NCBI RefSeq assembly: GCF_036013975.1
Contig: NZ_CP107904.1
Span: 2,046,001-2,110,000 of the forward strand
DNA length: 64,000 nucleotides
Direction: 5' to 3'
Source of the DNA: Kitasatospora sp. NBC_00458
GTDB taxonomy: Bacteria; Actinomycetota; Actinomycetes; Streptomycetales; Streptomycetaceae
This document shows, in pieces, positions 63,834 through 64,000 of this stretch. Numbering within the stretch: the first letter of the stretch is position 1; each line of letters begins with the position of its first letter. The notes beneath the pieces are model-generated. The model was given only the letters and a program-made list of their open reading frames with translations, was not told the origin of the DNA and did no database searches. The translations under genes and the position numbers were made by a program.

Positions 63834-64000
63834 GCGCCGACTCCTTCGGTCTGGGTGTGGGGGCTGTCTGGCTGGTACCGGCGCAGGGACCTGCGCCGGG
63901 CCCCGTGGGGGGGCGGGAGGTGCCGGGGGTGGTGCGGATGGCGGTGCGGAGCGGTCGGAGGAGCGGATGGGGGCGGTCTGGGGGCGGCCCGTGCCATGGT

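Noticed and set aside
63834..64000. Possible gene start at the right edge
   Set aside because: Only low-complexity G-rich DNA is visible and no domain, start or ribosome binding site could be supported.

Overview
The window is high-GC actinobacterial DNA. The mycothiol ligase gene mshC, the complete Pup-proteasome locus, the twin-arginine translocase genes next to pafBC, frequent GTG/TTG starts, probable leaderless transcripts and the style of the regulators all point to Streptomyces or a close relative such as Kitasatospora. I could not tell which genus from the sequence alone. I saw no rRNA, tRNA, CRISPR array, transposase or prophage gene.

Region 1 (1-13.6 kb) is rich in peptide-handling genes: a secreted M6 metalloprotease, a complete oligopeptide ABC importer (dppABCDF type) and, divergent from the importer, an Xaa-Pro aminopeptidase. 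A SoxR-type [2Fe-2S] regulator with a divergent MFS exporter and a HigBA-like toxin-antitoxin pair sit among them. Region 2 (13.6-22.3 kb) is mostly regulatory: a MerR regulator, a nitronate-monooxygenase-like flavoprotein, a two-component system facing an ABC exporter, a Uma2-family protein, a GntR/FCD regulator, and an imine reductase divergent from a TetR regulator with duplicated operators.

Region 3 (22.7-31.5 kb) is a leftward hydroxyproline catabolic cluster. It encodes a three-part D-hydroxyproline dehydrogenase, a DapA-like deaminase, hydroxyproline 2-epimerase, a ketoglutarate-semialdehyde dehydrogenase, a second proline-racemase-family enzyme and an ornithine-cyclodeaminase-like imine reductase. 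Promoters of this cluster, of the GntR gene, of the importer and of the M6 protease share a short motif. This suggests one regulon for breaking down proline- or hydroxyproline-rich (collagen-like) protein, which is the most interesting hypothesis in the window.

Region 4 (31.6-46.4 kb) is the conserved core, all leftward: mpa, dop, pup, prcB, prcA, pafA, three FKBP-type prolyl isomerases, pafB, pafC, two small genes, tatA and tatC. Region 5 (46.7-64 kb) continues the conserved neighbourhood: ferredoxin, trmI, a site-2 protease, a RecB-like Fe-S nuclease, metH, a PAC2 protein and mshC. Interspersed are a lone solute-binding lipoprotein, a HAD phosphatase, a GH18-like membrane protein and, at the right end, a predicted Tat-exported intradiol dioxygenase fused to a carbohydrate-binding module. 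Many genes are bounded by long perfect hairpins that look like terminators.
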